Part shown: in pieces, positions 46,936 through 57,308 of the stretch
How the letters are laid out: the number at the start of each line of letters is the position of its first letter
Numbering within the stretch: the first letter of the stretch is position 1
The notes under the pieces: model-generated
Seen by the model: only the letters and a program-made list of their open reading frames with translations
What the model was told of the DNA's origin: nothing
The model's database searches: none
Source: an uncultured Methylophilaceae bacterium
GTDB lineage: Bacteria; Pseudomonadota; Gammaproteobacteria; Burkholderiales; Methylophilaceae
Length of the DNA: 64,000 nt
NCBI GenBank assembly: GCA_913009235.1
Contig: CAJVXS010000001.1
Span: 186,001-250,000 of the forward strand
Reading direction: 5' to 3'
Program-made: the position numbers and the translations under genes

Positions 46936-48966
46936 TTAGCCTAGCAAAGGAACAATCAATAGCGCCACAATATTCATAATTTTAATAAGTGGGTTAATCG
47001 CTGGCCCAGCGGTGTCTTTGTATGGGTCACCTACTGTGTCGCCAGTCACTGCAGCTTTATGTGCCACAGAGCCTTTACCACCATGGTTGCCATCCTCGAT
47101 GTATTTTTTAGCATTATCCCAAGCACCACCACCAGTACACATTGAAATGGCGACAAATAATCCTGTAATAATGGTACCCATCAGCATACCACCCAGTGCC
47201 ACAGGCCCTAGTAGCAAGCCGACGGCAATTGGCACAGCAATTGGTAGCAGTGAAGGCAGCATCATTTCTTTAATGGCTGCTGTCGTTAGCATATCAACCG
47301 CTTTACCGTACTCTGGCTTGCCAGTGCCATCCATAATGCCTTTGATGTCACGGAACTGACGACGCACTTCCTCAACAACAGCACCTGCAGCACGACCAAC
47401 CGCTTCCATGGCCATCGCAGCAAACAAGAATGGAATCAGGCCGCCAATAAATAAACCAATAATGACCATTGGATCACTTAAGTCAAAGCTGGCTACGATA
47501 CCTTGTGCATCTAATTTATGCGTGTAATCTGCAAACAAAACTAATGCAGCCAACCCGGCAGAGCCAATGGCATAGCCTTTCGTCACTGCTTTTGTTGTGT
47601 TGCCGACAGCATCTAATGGATCAGTCACATCACGTACGCTGCTTGGCAACTTTGCCATTTCAGCAATCCCACCAGCATTGTCTGTTATTGGGCCGTAAGC
47701 ATCTAATGCAACTACAATACCTGCCATGCTTAACATGGCAGTTGCTGCAATGGCAATGCCATATAAGCCAGCCAACGCAAATGAAGCCCAAATAGCTAGA
47801 CATACTGAAAGGACAGGCCAAGCGGTTGATTTCATTGATACGCCAATACCTGCAATGATGTTGGTTGCATCGCCCGTACTAGACGCTTGCGCAATGTGCC
47901 TAACAGGTGCGTATTCTGTACCTGTGTAATATTCAGTAATCCAAACAAGCAAGCCTGTTAAGATTAAACCAACAGCACAAGTACCAAACAAAGCATTGGC
48001 TGAATAGAAGTCACCTGCTTCCGTCGTAATGCCATGAGGGAAGACCTGTATCGTGACGAAGTAAAATGCTGCAAGAGATAGCAACCCAGCAACGGCTAAG
48101 CCTCGGTATAAGGCGGGCATCACATTTTTCATGTCTGGTGTTGCCTTAACAAAAAAGCAGCCAATAATGGATGCGACGATAGACACTGCGCCCAAAAGTA
48201 TTGGGTAAATAATCCCATTTGAGCTGGTAGTGAGCATTAATTGACCTAGTACCATGGTTGCAATCAGTGTAACCGCATAGGTTTCAAATAAATCAGCAGC
48301 CATGCCAGCGCAATCACCTACGTTGTCACCCACGTTGTCAGCAATCACAGCTGGGTTTCTAGGGTCATCTTCTGGGATGCCAGCTTCTACTTTACCAACT
48401 AAGTCAGCACCAACATCTGCACCTTTGGTGAAGATGCCGCCACCAAGGCGTGCAAAAATAGAAATAAGAGAAGAGCCAAATGCTAGGCCAATGAGTGGAT
48501 TCAAGCTTTCAGCATTTTCAGCACCTAAATACCAATAGAAGCCTGCAACGCCTAATAAGCCTAGACCAACCACTAACATGCCTGTAATCGCACCACCTTT
48601 AAAGGCGACATCAAATGCGGGCACAATGCCATTTGTCGCAGCTTGTGCGGTACGTACATTCGCTTTAACAGAAACGTTCATGCCAATAAAGCCGCATAGA
48701 CCTGATAGGACGGCGCCAATAACAAAACCAATTGCCGTCGTGGTGTTTAGTAAGAAAACAATAGCAGCGGTCAGGACGAGGCCGACAATCGCAATTGCTT
48801 TATATTGCCGTGCCAGATAAGCAGCAGCCCCTTGTTGAATCGCACCTGCAATCTCTTGCATACGGGTATTACCTGCGGGTAGATTCGAAATCCATTTACT
48901 CATTACCAAGCCATATAGCACTGCTAAAACTGCAGCAGTTATGGCGATGATTAATTCAACTGACAT
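46936..48966 (-). CDS. hppA: Membrane-bound proton-pumping pyrophosphatase
   Basis: It couples pyrophosphate hydrolysis to proton transport. Sixteen membrane helices are expected. The substrate site includes [20 protein letters not shown] and [19 protein letters not shown], and the late [16 protein letters not shown]. The segment [15 protein letters not shown] has Lys where potassium-dependent forms have Ala, so a potassium-independent proton pump is predicted. Length is 676 residues. It stands alone on its strand with the soluble ppa nearby. Confidence 0.95.
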   Translation of the reverse strand: MSVELIIAITAAVLAVLYGLVMSKWISNLPAGNTRMQEIAGAIQQGAAAYLARQYKAIAIVGLVLTAAIVFLLNTTTAIGFVIGAVLSGLCGFIGMNVSVKANVRTAQAATNGIVPAFDVAFKGGAITGMLVVGLGLLGVAGFYWYLGAENAESLNPLIGLAFGSSLISIFARLGGGIFTKGADVGADLVGKVEAGIPEDDPRNPAVIADNVGDNVGDCAGMAADLFETYAVTLIATMVLGQLMLTTSSNGIIYPILLGAVSIVASIIGCFFVKATPDMKNVMPALYRGLAVAGLLSLAAFYFVTIQVFPHGITTEAGDFYSANALFGTCAVGLILTGLLVWITEYYTGTEYAPVRHIAQASSTGDATNIIAGIGVSMKSTAWPVLSVCLAIWASFALAGLYGIAIAATAMLSMAGIVVALDAYGPITDNAGGIAEMAKLPSSVRDVTDPLDAVGNTTKAVTKGYAIGSAGLAALVLFADYTHKLDAQGIVASFDLSDPMVIIGLFIGGLIPFLFAAMAMEAVGRAAGAVVEEVRRQFRDIKGIMDGTGKPEYGKAVDMLTTAAIKEMMLPSLLPIAVPIAVGLLLGPVALGGMLMGTIITGLFVAISMCTGGGAWDNAKKYIEDGNHGGKGSVAHKAAVTGDTVGDPYKDTAGPAINPLIKIMNIVALLIVPLLG

Positions 48967-49200
48967 AACCTCTCCTAATGTTTTTGATACATTTTAACTA
49001 TAATTATGTATAAATATAAAGCATGTGAAAGCCGCTACAGAATGTAAATGATTTGTAACGACTGCGGCATTATGGCACTAATGTTGAAACGGAACAAGGC
49101 TTTAATTTTTGTCTAATTTATCTATGTAAATCAATATATTGGATGTTTATTGTTGGCGAGCTTGACTTGCTATAGTGGCGAAAATATTGCCGTGTAGATG

Positions 49201-49656
49201 TTAGGCATTGTCAGCTAATCGATTGAGTTTATCGGCGAGTGTAGAGTCACCAAGATCTTTTGCTAATTTTCTTAGTGATATAGCTGCACTACTAGAAAGT
49301 GTGCGAAGCTCGGGAGTTACATGCTTTTGTTGAGATTTCACTTGCACTTTTACCTTAATTCCAGTAACTTTACATTGCTGGTAAATAGGGTCTTCTTTTT
49401 GCAAATTTTGTAATTGAGTCAATAAGCTGGCGTTAGATAATTTGATTTTTGTTGCAACACCGCTATTGTGTGCAAAAATGGTCAGCAGTCCGTTATTTAA
49501 GCTGCTTGCGAAACTGGATTGACTGATGGCGGCTGGTGCAATGGCTTGCCAGAATTGTTGAAGGTTGAGATGTGCGTCTGCCTGAGTAACTAATCGGTTA
49601 AATTGGTTGTCAGAATCTTTTTTGTTTCGATTGAGTAATGCATTTATTTTTTGCAT
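49201..49656 (-). CDS. dciA: DciA-like replicative-helicase loader (DUF721)
   Basis: A 151-residue protein with a DUF721-type domain: LNLQQFWQAIAP, a middle part FASSLNNGLLTIFAHNSGVA and KLSNASLLTQLQNL. DciA proteins load DnaB in bacteria lacking DnaC. The location beside a membrane M23 peptidase and secA is a common neighbourhood for this family. It is divergent from the peptidase by 34 bases. Sequence similarity is moderate, so the call leans on context. Confidence 0.75.
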   Translation of the reverse strand: MQKINALLNRNKKDSDNQFNRLVTQADAHLNLQQFWQAIAPAAISQSSFASSLNNGLLTIFAHNSGVATKIKLSNASLLTQLQNLQKEDPIYQQCKVTGIKVKVQVKSQQKHVTPELRTLSSSAAISLRKLAKDLGDSTLADKLNRLADNA

Positions 49657-49690
49657 AAGTTTATTTTAAAGAGTATTTAATTATTATACG

Positions 49691-50578
49691 ATGAATATTA
49701 TCCTAGTTCCTAATAACTTGGCAAAGCCTAGAACGTTGTCAAGCTTTCATGTGCGGGTAATTTTGGTCGGGTTTGTTGTGCTGGCCTGTCTTGTCACTGC
49801 GGTGCTTCTGTCTGAAAAAAACAATATCAAGCGCCAAGCAGCTCAATTAGAAAAGTCCATTAACCTCTCTCAAATGAATTTAGATGCCTACGCCAAACAA
49901 ATTGGCGGGTTGCAAGCACGAATTATGCGCTTGGATGCGCAAAATAAACGATTGGTAAAATTGGCAGGGATTGAAACGGAGAAAAAGGTTGCTAAAAATA
50001 TTGACTTGAAGCCAGTCGAGACTTTGAGTGCTTTGGGTATTGGCGGACCATTGGTTAATACAGCACCGATGACGGAGCCTGATTTGCAAGCTGCGATTGC
50101 AGAGTTGGCGATTGCTGTTGGTCATCGTGACGAGTATATGAATTTTGTTGAGGCAGACGTATTACAAAGCAGCGTGCTTAAAGAGATGTTGCCGAATATT
50201 ACCCCCGTGTCATCTGCGTATCGTTCATCTGGCTATGGCTGGCGTATTGATCCGATTAGAGGAGGTAAAGCTTTTCATGAAGGTTTAGACTTTTCTGCTG
50301 TTAGGGGCGCGTCCATCTATGCCGCAGGTGATGGTATTGTGACCACTGCAGGGCGAACACATAATTATGGAAAACTAGTTAAGGTTAACCATGGTTCTGG
50401 CTTGGAAACCCGTTATGCACATGCCTCAAAACTACTGGTAAAAATTGGAGAGCGTGTGGTTAAAGGCCAAGTGATTGCGCTAGTCGGCAGTTCAGGACGT
50501 TCTACTGGCCCACATTTGCATTATGAAATTCGTTTAAATGGTAGGTCATTAGACCCAAGAAAATATCTAAGAAACTAA
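49691..50578 (+). CDS. Membrane-anchored M23 family metallopeptidase
   Basis: A peptidoglycan peptidase or activator of 295 residues. One N-terminal helix (about 25-43) is followed by a coiled-coil stretch (about 44-100) and a LytM/M23 domain. Zinc ligands are visible in AFHEGLDFSA (HxxxD) and GPHLHYEIRLNGR (HxH), so the enzyme should be active, unlike EnvC-type activators. The gene precedes secA by about 110 bases. Confidence 0.9.
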   Translation: MNIILVPNNLAKPRTLSSFHVRVILVGFVVLACLVTAVLLSEKNNIKRQAAQLEKSINLSQMNLDAYAKQIGGLQARIMRLDAQNKRLVKLAGIETEKKVAKNIDLKPVETLSALGIGGPLVNTAPMTEPDLQAAIAELAIAVGHRDEYMNFVEADVLQSSVLKEMLPNITPVSSAYRSSGYGWRIDPIRGGKAFHEGLDFSAVRGASIYAAGDGIVTTAGRTHNYGKLVKVNHGSGLETRYAHASKLLVKIGERVVKGQVIALVGSSGRSTGPHLHYEIRLNGRSLDPRKYLRN

Positions 50579-50687
50579 TTAAAATTAGTTGTGATTGCTC
50601 TTGAATTACAAAATAACATCCCCAGCTTAGCTAAAATCCAATCTAACTTTTAAGGTTTCCGTATGTTCGGAAAATCGGTGTCGTTTC

Positions 50688-53402
50688 ATGTTATCTAAGA
50701 TGTTCAGAAAAATAGTCGGTAGTCGTAACGATCGGCTAGTCAAAAATTATACGCAAATAGCTAAAAAAATTAATGAATTAGAGCCTAGCATGCAAGCTCT
50801 GTCAGATGATGAGTTGCGTGCAAAGACAGCAGAATTCAAACAGCGTTTTAATGATGGCGAGTCATTAGACAGTTTATTGCAAGAGGCCTTTGCTGTCGTG
50901 CGTGAAGGTGGTGTACGTGCATTAGGCATGCGTCATTTTGATGTGCAGTTGATTGGCGGGATGGTGCTAAATGCTGGGAAAATTGCTGAGATGCGCACAG
51001 GTGAAGGCAAGACCTTTGTCGCGACCTTGCCAGTGTACTTAAATGCACTTGCAGGGAAAGGTGTACATGTCGTCACGGTTAATGATTATTTGGCAAAGCG
51101 TGATGCGGAATGGATGGCTAAGTTATATAACTTCTTAGGCCTAACCGTTGGTATCAACCTGTCGCAAATTCCACCAGATGAAAAGCAAGCTGCTTACGCT
51201 GCCGATATTACTTACGGTACGAATAATGAGTTTGGTTTTGATTACCTACGCGACAATATGGTTGATAGTGCAGAACAGCGCACTCAGCGCACGATGAGTT
51301 ATGCGCTAGTCGATGAGGTTGATTCGATTTTAATTGATGAAGCGCGTACGCCATTGATTATTTCAGGCCAAGCTGAAGGTGATATTGAGGAATATACACA
51401 AATTAATGCAGTGGCTAAAAAGCTGATTAAACAAGAATCCGAAGAAGGTGAAGGCGACTTCTGGGTCGATGAGAAAGGTCAATCAGTTAACTTTTCTGAA
51501 GCAGGACATGAACATGCTGAAGCCTTCTTAGAAGCCTCAGGATTATTGCCAGCAGGCTCTAGCTTATATGAGTCAGGTAACATTAGTTTGGTGCACCACT
51601 TAAACGCGGCATTGCGTGCCATTAACTTATTCCACTTGGACCAGCATTATGTTGTCCGTGATGGTGAAATTGTGATTGTGGATGAATTCTCTGGCCGCAT
51701 GATGCCAGGACGCCGTTGGTCTGATGGTTTACATCAGGCGGTTGAAGCAAAAGAGGGTGTTGAGATTCAAAAAGAGAACCAAACGCTGGCTTCTATTACC
51801 TTCCAGAATTATTTCCGCATGTACGAAAAACTAAGCGGTATGACAGGTACTGCAGATACGGAAGCTTACGAGTTCAATCAGATTTATGGTTTAGAAACCG
51901 TTGTGATTCCGACACACCGTCCAATGCAACGTAAGGATGCCATGGATAAAGTCTATCGCACTCCAAAAGAAAAATATAATGCGGTGATTGAAGATATTAA
52001 AGAATGTCAGAAACGTGGGCAACCAGTATTGGTCGGCACTACATCAATTGAGAATTCAGAAATCATTTCAACAGCATTGACCGCTGCTAAATTAGACCAC
52101 CAAGTGCTGAATGCAAAGCAACATGAGCGTGAAGCGCATATTATTACGCAGGCGGGTCAACCTAGTATGATTACCATTGCAACCAATATGGCTGGACGTG
52201 GCACTGATATTGTTTTGGGCGGTAATTTTGAGCCAGAAATTCTCACGGTAGAAGCGGATGGAAAATTAACTGATGCACAAAAAATAACTAAGATAGCTGG
52301 GATTAAAGTGAATGCAGAGAAGCTGCATGAGCAAGTGCTTGCCGCAGGTGGCTTGCATATTATCGGTACAGAGCGCCATGAATCACGTCGTGTTGATAAT
52401 CAACTACGTGGTCGTTCAGGTCGTCAAGGTGACCCTGGATCAAGTCGTTTTTACTTATGCCTAGAAGATCAACTATTACGAATTTTCTCAGGGGATCGCG
52501 TAGCGTCCATTATGGAGCGCTTAAAAATGCCAGAAGGCGAAGCGATTGAGCATTCTATGGTGACGCGTGCAATTGAAAATGCACAACGTAAAGTAGAGGG
52601 TCGCAACTTCGATATTCGTAAGCAGCTACTAGAGTTTGATGATGTGTCTAATGATCAGCGTAAAGTGATTTATGAGCAACGTAATGAGTTGTTGGAAGCG
52701 ACAGATGTTGGAGAGACAGTAACAGTAATGCGTTATGACGTTTTGTCCGATTTGATTTCGACTTATGTTCCACCAGGCAGTATTGAAGAATTATGGGAAA
52801 TTCCTGAGCTTGAGAATGCTGTTGAAGCAGAAACAGGTTTGGAGTTGCCGATTGCACAGTGGTTAGAAGAGAATCCAGATTTGCATGAAGAAACATTACG
52901 CGAACGTGTAACGACAGCAGCAGATGAATCTTATGCAGAGAAAGAAATGTTGGCTAGTGCTAGAAATATGCGCCAATTTGAGCGCTCAGTAATGTTGCAA
53001 AGTATCGATAACCACTGGCGTGAGCATTTGTCTGCTTTAGATCATTTGCGTCAAGGTATTCATTTACGCTCTTATGCACAGAAGAATCCGAAGCAAGAAT
53101 ATAAACGCGAAGCGTTTGAACTATTCGGAGGTTTGTTGAATATAATTAAGTCTGAAGTCACCAAAGTCACCATGTTAGTGCAGATTAAAACGCAAGAAGA
53201 TGTGGGGGTAGTAGAGCCATCAGAAGGTGTTGAAAACGTGCAATATCAACATGCAGACTATAATGAGGCATTAAAAGGCGGTGATGAAGCCCCTTCTTCT
53301 GCGCAACCCGTGGTACGAGAAGGTATTAAAGTCGGACGTAATGATGCCTGCCCATGTGGGTCTGGTAAAAAATATAAACAATGTCATGGTGCGTTAGTCT
53401 AG
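50688..53402 (+). CDS. secA: Protein translocase subunit SecA
   Basis: The ATPase that drives proteins through the SecYEG channel. Walker A is [14 protein letters not shown] (about residues 101-114), the DEAD-like box is [13 protein letters not shown], the preprotein cross-linking region follows, and motif VI is [15 protein letters not shown]. The C-terminus ends in the zinc motif [17 protein letters not shown], which binds SecB. Length is 904 residues. A terminator follows. Confidence 0.97.
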   Translation: MLSKMFRKIVGSRNDRLVKNYTQIAKKINELEPSMQALSDDELRAKTAEFKQRFNDGESLDSLLQEAFAVVREGGVRALGMRHFDVQLIGGMVLNAGKIAEMRTGEGKTFVATLPVYLNALAGKGVHVVTVNDYLAKRDAEWMAKLYNFLGLTVGINLSQIPPDEKQAAYAADITYGTNNEFGFDYLRDNMVDSAEQRTQRTMSYALVDEVDSILIDEARTPLIISGQAEGDIEEYTQINAVAKKLIKQESEEGEGDFWVDEKGQSVNFSEAGHEHAEAFLEASGLLPAGSSLYESGNISLVHHLNAALRAINLFHLDQHYVVRDGEIVIVDEFSGRMMPGRRWSDGLHQAVEAKEGVEIQKENQTLASITFQNYFRMYEKLSGMTGTADTEAYEFNQIYGLETVVIPTHRPMQRKDAMDKVYRTPKEKYNAVIEDIKECQKRGQPVLVGTTSIENSEIISTALTAAKLDHQVLNAKQHEREAHIITQAGQPSMITIATNMAGRGTDIVLGGNFEPEILTVEADGKLTDAQKITKIAGIKVNAEKLHEQVLAAGGLHIIGTERHESRRVDNQLRGRSGRQGDPGSSRFYLCLEDQLLRIFSGDRVASIMERLKMPEGEAIEHSMVTRAIENAQRKVEGRNFDIRKQLLEFDDVSNDQRKVIYEQRNELLEATDVGETVTVMRYDVLSDLISTYVPPGSIEELWEIPELENAVEAETGLELPIAQWLEENPDLHEETLRERVTTAADESYAEKEMLASARNMRQFERSVMLQSIDNHWREHLSALDHLRQGIHLRSYAQKNPKQEYKREAFELFGGLLNIIKSEVTKVTMLVQIKTQEDVGVVEPSEGVENVQYQHADYNEALKGGDEAPSSAQPVVREGIKVGRNDACPCGSGKKYKQCHGALV

Positions 53403-53480
53403 GTTACTGGTGGTTTGGTTGGATATAACCAATGGCTGAAATTAATACAGATTCTCAAGGTGAGGAGGTGCAGTCTCCTT

Positions 53481-53512
53481 AATGTAAAACCAGATTAAGC
53501 TGGTTTTACATT
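53481..53512. terminator. Bidirectional terminator between secA and yccF
   Basis: Perfect 13-base arms, AATGTAAAACCAG and CTGGTTTTACATT, around six bases. It lies between convergent genes. Confidence 0.8.
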
Positions 53513-53520
53513 ACCTTGTT

Positions 53521-53925
53521 TTATGAGTTTTTGATAGGCGCTATCGTTTTCCCAATTGGAAAAACAGCTAACTCAGCTAGCTTTAAATGCTGCAAGCCAA
53601 ATGGGATGCCGATAATAGTAACAAAGCAGGCCAGTGCGGAAATCAGGTGGCCAATAGCCAACCACCAGCCAGCTAAGGTAAACCAAACCACATTACCTAA
53701 GACGCCTAGCGCACCTGTACCAACATCTTCTTTTTTTGATAATTCATTACGTGCTACTGCTTTTTTACCAAATGGAAAGAATGAAAACTGACCGATGACA
53801 AAGCAGGCTTTTGCCCATGGAATCCCAATAATTGTGATTAAGGCAATTAAGCCAACTAACCACCAGGCCAAGCCCATGAGAGCGCCGCTTAAAATAAACC
53901 ACAAAATATTACCAAGTGTACGCAT
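53521..53925 (-). CDS. YccF family inner-membrane protein
   Basis: A 134-residue protein with a duplicated membrane module. Each half has NILWFILSG or NVVWFTLAG at its start, then a helix pair and TIIGIPWAKACF or TIIGIPFGLQHL, and each ends with FPFGK or FPIGK. This repeat is the hallmark of YccF. Function is unknown. It is probably a single unit or shares a transcript with the transporter upstream (38 bases). Confidence 0.9.
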   Translation of the reverse strand: MRTLGNILWFILSGALMGLAWWLVGLIALITIIGIPWAKACFVIGQFSFFPFGKKAVARNELSKKEDVGTGALGVLGNVVWFTLAGWWLAIGHLISALACFVTIIGIPFGLQHLKLAELAVFPIGKTIAPIKNS

Positions 53926-53963
53926 ATCGACCTTAAATTATTATTGAGTTGAAAGCTTGTCAG

Positions 53964-55259
53964 CTATTTCCATTTTAACCATGCCATCGCACCAAAGAAA
54001 GCTAGTGCGGCAAGTAGTGTCAGAATAGTGAGTGGCTTGTTTGCATGTTTTCCGAGTAGGTCGCGTTTGCTATTCAATATTAATAAAGCTAACGCTAATA
54101 GTGGAATAAACATAGCGCCAATCACGGCATATAGTTTTTGCACTTCTTTAAAAGGCATCCATAGCCCCAAGATGGGGATGAATGTGATGAAAATCAAGTA
54201 GAAATGGTAGGGTGTTATCTTGGCTACGCGGCTTGATAATGGTTGGTTATTTTGATTGAAAAACAAATGCCACACATCCGCAAACAAGTAAGGCACGGCT
54301 TGCCATACCCCAAGTAAGCTACTAAAGATAGCGCTAAAAGCCCCTGCCAAAAATAACCAACGACCAGTTAACCCTAACGGCGCTTCTAAACTATCCGCTA
54401 AGGTGACGAGTAAGTCAGCACCTTTGCCATCAATGCTTATGGTGCTGCCGATAATGACCATGCCTAGCCCAAACAGGATAGTCATCAAATAACCAGCTGC
54501 TAAATCAATGCGACAAGTTTTGATTGCAGCGGCGCCTTCTCGGCTAAGTTCTTTAATCCAGTATCCATAACATAGGATGGTTAGCGTGCCGCCAACGCCA
54601 CCAATTAAAGCCACTGTCCATGTAATGCCTACGCCTGGCGCGTCTGGAATGCTTGGAATAAATAAACCTGAAAGCACTGCTGTTGTGCTTGGCCAAAGTA
54701 AGATGGCGGTGACCATGACTGTGATAAACATCACACCAATACAAACGGCCATGACCTTTTCAAATAACTTAAAGCCACCTATTAAGACGAGTAGAAAACC
54801 AACTAAACTACATAATATCCCATAAACTATTTTATCCGTTGCATCATCAAATATCGGAAACATGGCATGTAGTGTTGCGCCACAAGCACTCATTAATGCA
54901 GAGGCAACAAAAAATGTCCACAGCAAGAGGTAAGGCAAAAATAGCCAGCCTGTGACACGACCAAAATGCTGTTCAACGCCCTCAAGAAAACTAGTGCCCG
55001 TCACCAACTGCCAACGTGCTAAACCTTCCGTTAAGGTGAATTTTAATAACCCACCAACCACCACTGCCCATAAAACAGTTAAACCCAATTGGCTACCGGA
55101 AAAACTGGCGGTAGCTAAATCGCCAGCACCAACTCCTGTTGCGGCTACAAGTATGCCGGGCATTAATATGGCAAATAAACTGAGTGATTTTGATTTCTTC
55201 ACAGAGGCTATTGTAGAGGTAAAATGAACGCCATGGTAAAGCAACGTAAAATAATTCAC
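53964..55259 (-). CDS. Nramp-superfamily transporter, divergent metal site
   Basis: A membrane transporter of about 430 residues with eleven helices in the LeuT/Nramp fold. The first helix reads MPGILVAATGVGAGDLATAS. In true Nramp manganese/iron transporters this place is DPGN; here it is GAGD. The MPH motif of helix 6 is also replaced (GTLTILCYGYW). So it belongs to a divergent clade and its substrate is uncertain. The ATG at 55259 lies inside the divergent dinB relic. A GTG at 55202 would give a more usual N-terminus (VKKSKSLSLFAI). Confidence 0.8.
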   Translation of the reverse strand: MNYFTLLYHGVHFTSTIASVKKSKSLSLFAILMPGILVAATGVGAGDLATASFSGSQLGLTVLWAVVVGGLLKFTLTEGLARWQLVTGTSFLEGVEQHFGRVTGWLFLPYLLLWTFFVASALMSACGATLHAMFPIFDDATDKIVYGILCSLVGFLLVLIGGFKLFEKVMAVCIGVMFITVMVTAILLWPSTTAVLSGLFIPSIPDAPGVGITWTVALIGGVGGTLTILCYGYWIKELSREGAAAIKTCRIDLAAGYLMTILFGLGMVIIGSTISIDGKGADLLVTLADSLEAPLGLTGRWLFLAGAFSAIFSSLLGVWQAVPYLFADVWHLFFNQNNQPLSSRVAKITPYHFYLIFITFIPILGLWMPFKEVQKLYAVIGAMFIPLLALALLILNSKRDLLGKHANKPLTILTLLAALAFFGAMAWLKWK

Positions 55260-55365
55260 ACCGATATGGATGCCTTCCTGTATCAGTCAAATAGTGTGAC
55301 CAACCCGAATATCAAAGGAAACTACTCATTGTAGGTGGCCAGCTTAATAGTCGGCGTGTAGTGGT
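55224..55365 (+). pseudogene. DNA polymerase IV (dinB), N-terminal remnant
   Basis: From ATG 55224, preceded by AGAGG, the frame reads RKIIHTDMDAF and then TNPNIKG, the opening of DinB (typically RKIIHIDMDAFYASVE...NPELRGKP). The frame stops at 55334. In the next frame it continues LIVGGQLNSRRVVV, again DinB-like (IVGG...GVV). The polymerase body is absent. So it is the first 45-50 codons of dinB, frameshifted and cut off. It overlaps the 5' end of the longest transporter frame. Confidence 0.75.
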
Positions 55366-55383
55366 TTTACTACTGTTGCTTAT

Positions 55384-55803
55384 TTATTTTGGCAACTCAT
55401 AAGCATGGCCTTTATTCGTGATTTCTTCAGAACCATCGTTATTAAAGAACACCACCTGCACCACTTTGTCATTGAGGAAGTCTAATTCTGTAGCCTCGTA
55501 ATATTTTCCATTCTCATCGGTGTTGATATTGTGATAGTGCCAAATAGAAGCAACAATACGATTGGAACCTTTAATTCTTACATCCTCCGCTTTGGCAGGC
55601 TCACCCAGTTGGGCAATGATAGATCTTTTATCATGCTGTTCAATTGCCTTTACAAAGGCTTTTTCCTTAGTCGGAAATATCACTTTAGTGTTGCTAGTGG
55701 ATGGTGCCTCTGCGGGTTCAGATGGCTTAGTACTCACCGAAGAGCAAGCCGTACAAAAGGCCAGTAAGGTAAAGGTAATTAACAGATTTATGTTCAAATC
55801 CAT
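55384..55803 (-). CDS. Predicted lipoprotein of unknown function
   Basis: A 139-residue protein with a lipoprotein signal (lipobox FCTAC, Cys at about residue 20), a Ser/Pro-rich linker and a small soluble domain. The domain reads IIAQLGEPAKAEDVRIKG and ASIWHYHNI, then LDFLNDKVVQVVFF, which recalls the SmpA/BamE-like or DUF-type fold that pairs LGxP with a Trp-Tyr strand. I do not assign a family. The C-terminal end overlaps the tail of the dinB relic. Confidence 0.65.
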   Translation of the reverse strand: MDLNINLLITFTLLAFCTACSSVSTKPSEPAEAPSTSNTKVIFPTKEKAFVKAIEQHDKRSIIAQLGEPAKAEDVRIKGSNRIVASIWHYHNINTDENGKYYEATELDFLNDKVVQVVFFNNDGSEEITNKGHAYELPK

Positions 55804-55857
55804 GCGTGTCCCCTTAAGTGATTTAAGTTAAGGTTATGTTGATTGGATTGGTTCAGC

Positions 55858-56709
55858 TCAGTCAGGTGCCATAGGTAGCACTTCAACCAAAATGGAATGT
55901 AAGCGTCTACTATCGGCACGCACAATGGTAATGCTTAAATCTTCAATCTGGATATGGTCATCCCGTTTTGGTAAGTGACCAAATTTATTCACGACTAAAC
56001 CGCCAATGGTTGAAAACTCTTCATGGCTAAAGGCGGTGCCTAATGTTTCGTTGACGTCTTCAATTTCTGTGAGCGCTTTAATACGGTATTTGATTGGCGA
56101 CTGTTGAATAATATTATCTTCGTCTTCGTCATAGTCATACTCATCTTCAATATCCCCTACAATTTGCTCAAGCACATCTTCAATCGTGACCATGCCAGCG
56201 ACGCCACCATATTCATCGACGACCATGGCAATATGGTTACGGTTGCTTCTAAATTCTTTGAGTAAGACATTCAGGCGTTTAGATTCCGGGATAAATACAG
56301 CAGGGCGTAGCATCTCGCGGACTTCGAACTTTTCCCCCGCATAATAGCGGAGTAAATCCTTTGCAAGCAAAATGCCAATCACATCATTTTTATCGTCTTC
56401 AATCACAGGGAAGCGACTATGGGCCGTTTCAATGACATGCGGGATAAACGTTTGGGGGGGGGCTGTGATGTCGATCACATCCATTTTTGAACGTGGAATC
56501 ATGATGTCTCGGACTTGCATTTCACTTACTTGCAATACGCCTTCTATCATAGCAAGGGAGTCACCATCCATTAACTGGTTTTCATATGCACTATGTAACA
56601 ACCCAACAAGCTGCTCGTGATCTTCCGGTTCGCGTAATAAAAAGTGACTTAGGCGTTCTAATAAACCTGGTTTGTTACTTGTTTCCGGCTCGGGATCCAT
56701 GCAGGACAC
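55858..56709 (-). CDS. corC: CorC/HlyC family protein (CBS domains)
   Basis: A cytoplasmic protein of 283 residues with two CBS domains (about 65-185) and a CorC_HlyC domain at the C-terminus (about 200-280). Segments are QVRDIMIPRSKMDVID, HSRFPVIEDDKNDVIG, MVVDEYGGVAGMVTIEDVLE and TIGGLVVNKFGHLPKRDD. It is the last gene of the miaB-phoH-ybeY-corC run; the usual next gene, lnt, is not found. A nine-base C run lies in the coding strand at the codons for Ala-Pro-Pro (56454-56462). Confidence 0.92.
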   Translation of the reverse strand: MSCMDPEPETSNKPGLLERLSHFLLREPEDHEQLVGLLHSAYENQLMDGDSLAMIEGVLQVSEMQVRDIMIPRSKMDVIDITAPPQTFIPHVIETAHSRFPVIEDDKNDVIGILLAKDLLRYYAGEKFEVREMLRPAVFIPESKRLNVLLKEFRSNRNHIAMVVDEYGGVAGMVTIEDVLEQIVGDIEDEYDYDEDEDNIIQQSPIKYRIKALTEIEDVNETLGTAFSHEEFSTIGGLVVNKFGHLPKRDDHIQIEDLSITIVRADSRRLHSILVEVLPMAPD

Positions 56710-56712
56710 ACC

Positions 56713-57150
56713 CTATGTAATAAGATAGGGGTTAGGATACCCTAAATTGAGTAATGTGGACACTTCAATAGACTCCATTAAACCCGCTTGATCATCGTTT
56801 AAATGATCATATCCATGCAAGTGTAGCGTACCGTGTACAGCTAAATGTGCAAAGTGCGCTTCAACGGTTTTATGCTGTTCTTTAGCTTCTCTAATCACCA
56901 CCGGCGCGCAGATAATAATGTCACCTACTAAGCAAGGTTCTTCAGTCAATGGAAAGGCCAATACATTAGTTGCATAGCCTTTCCCACGGTAGGCTAGGTT
57001 GAGTGCATGGCCTTCTGCTTCATCGACAATGCGGATAGTCATTTCAGTGTCGACTCGTAAGGTCGCTTTAGCCCACTTTCTAAATTGGGCTTTTGTCGGT
57101 AGGTTGCCTAAATCACTGGCATTTTGGAAGTTGAACTGAATGTTAGGCAT
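56713..57150 (-). CDS. ybeY: Endoribonuclease YbeY
   Basis: A metal-dependent ribonuclease for 16S rRNA 3'-end maturation and ribosome quality control. The zinc site is AVHGTLHLHGYDHLND (HxxxHxxxxxH), and NVLAFPLTEE precedes it. Length is 145 residues. It lies between phoH and corC, 3 bases before corC, the standard operon order. Confidence 0.93.
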   Translation of the reverse strand: MPNIQFNFQNASDLGNLPTKAQFRKWAKATLRVDTEMTIRIVDEAEGHALNLAYRGKGYATNVLAFPLTEEPCLVGDIIICAPVVIREAKEQHKTVEAHFAHLAVHGTLHLHGYDHLNDDQAGLMESIEVSTLLNLGYPNPYLIT

Positions 57151-57308
57151 GATTAATTATATAATTAAATCTATGATTGATTTAGGTTCTAGTTTCTCCG
57201 GGCAGTTCTGGCTATAGCAGTCAAAAAAGGCTGCTTGGCATGAGAGTAATACCGTGGATGTGACGTTGAGGATTGATATTTAATTGACTACACATATAGA
57301 TAATGCTT

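Noticed and set aside
53432-53482. 16-codon frame after secA starting ATG GCT GAA
   Set aside because: Too short, no family match and ends in the secA terminator; a small AGGAG/CTCCT hairpin there also seems incidental.
57151-57308. Gap between ybeY and phoH checked for a relic
   Set aside because: No frame on either strand carries a recognisable motif; no promoter pair is convincing.
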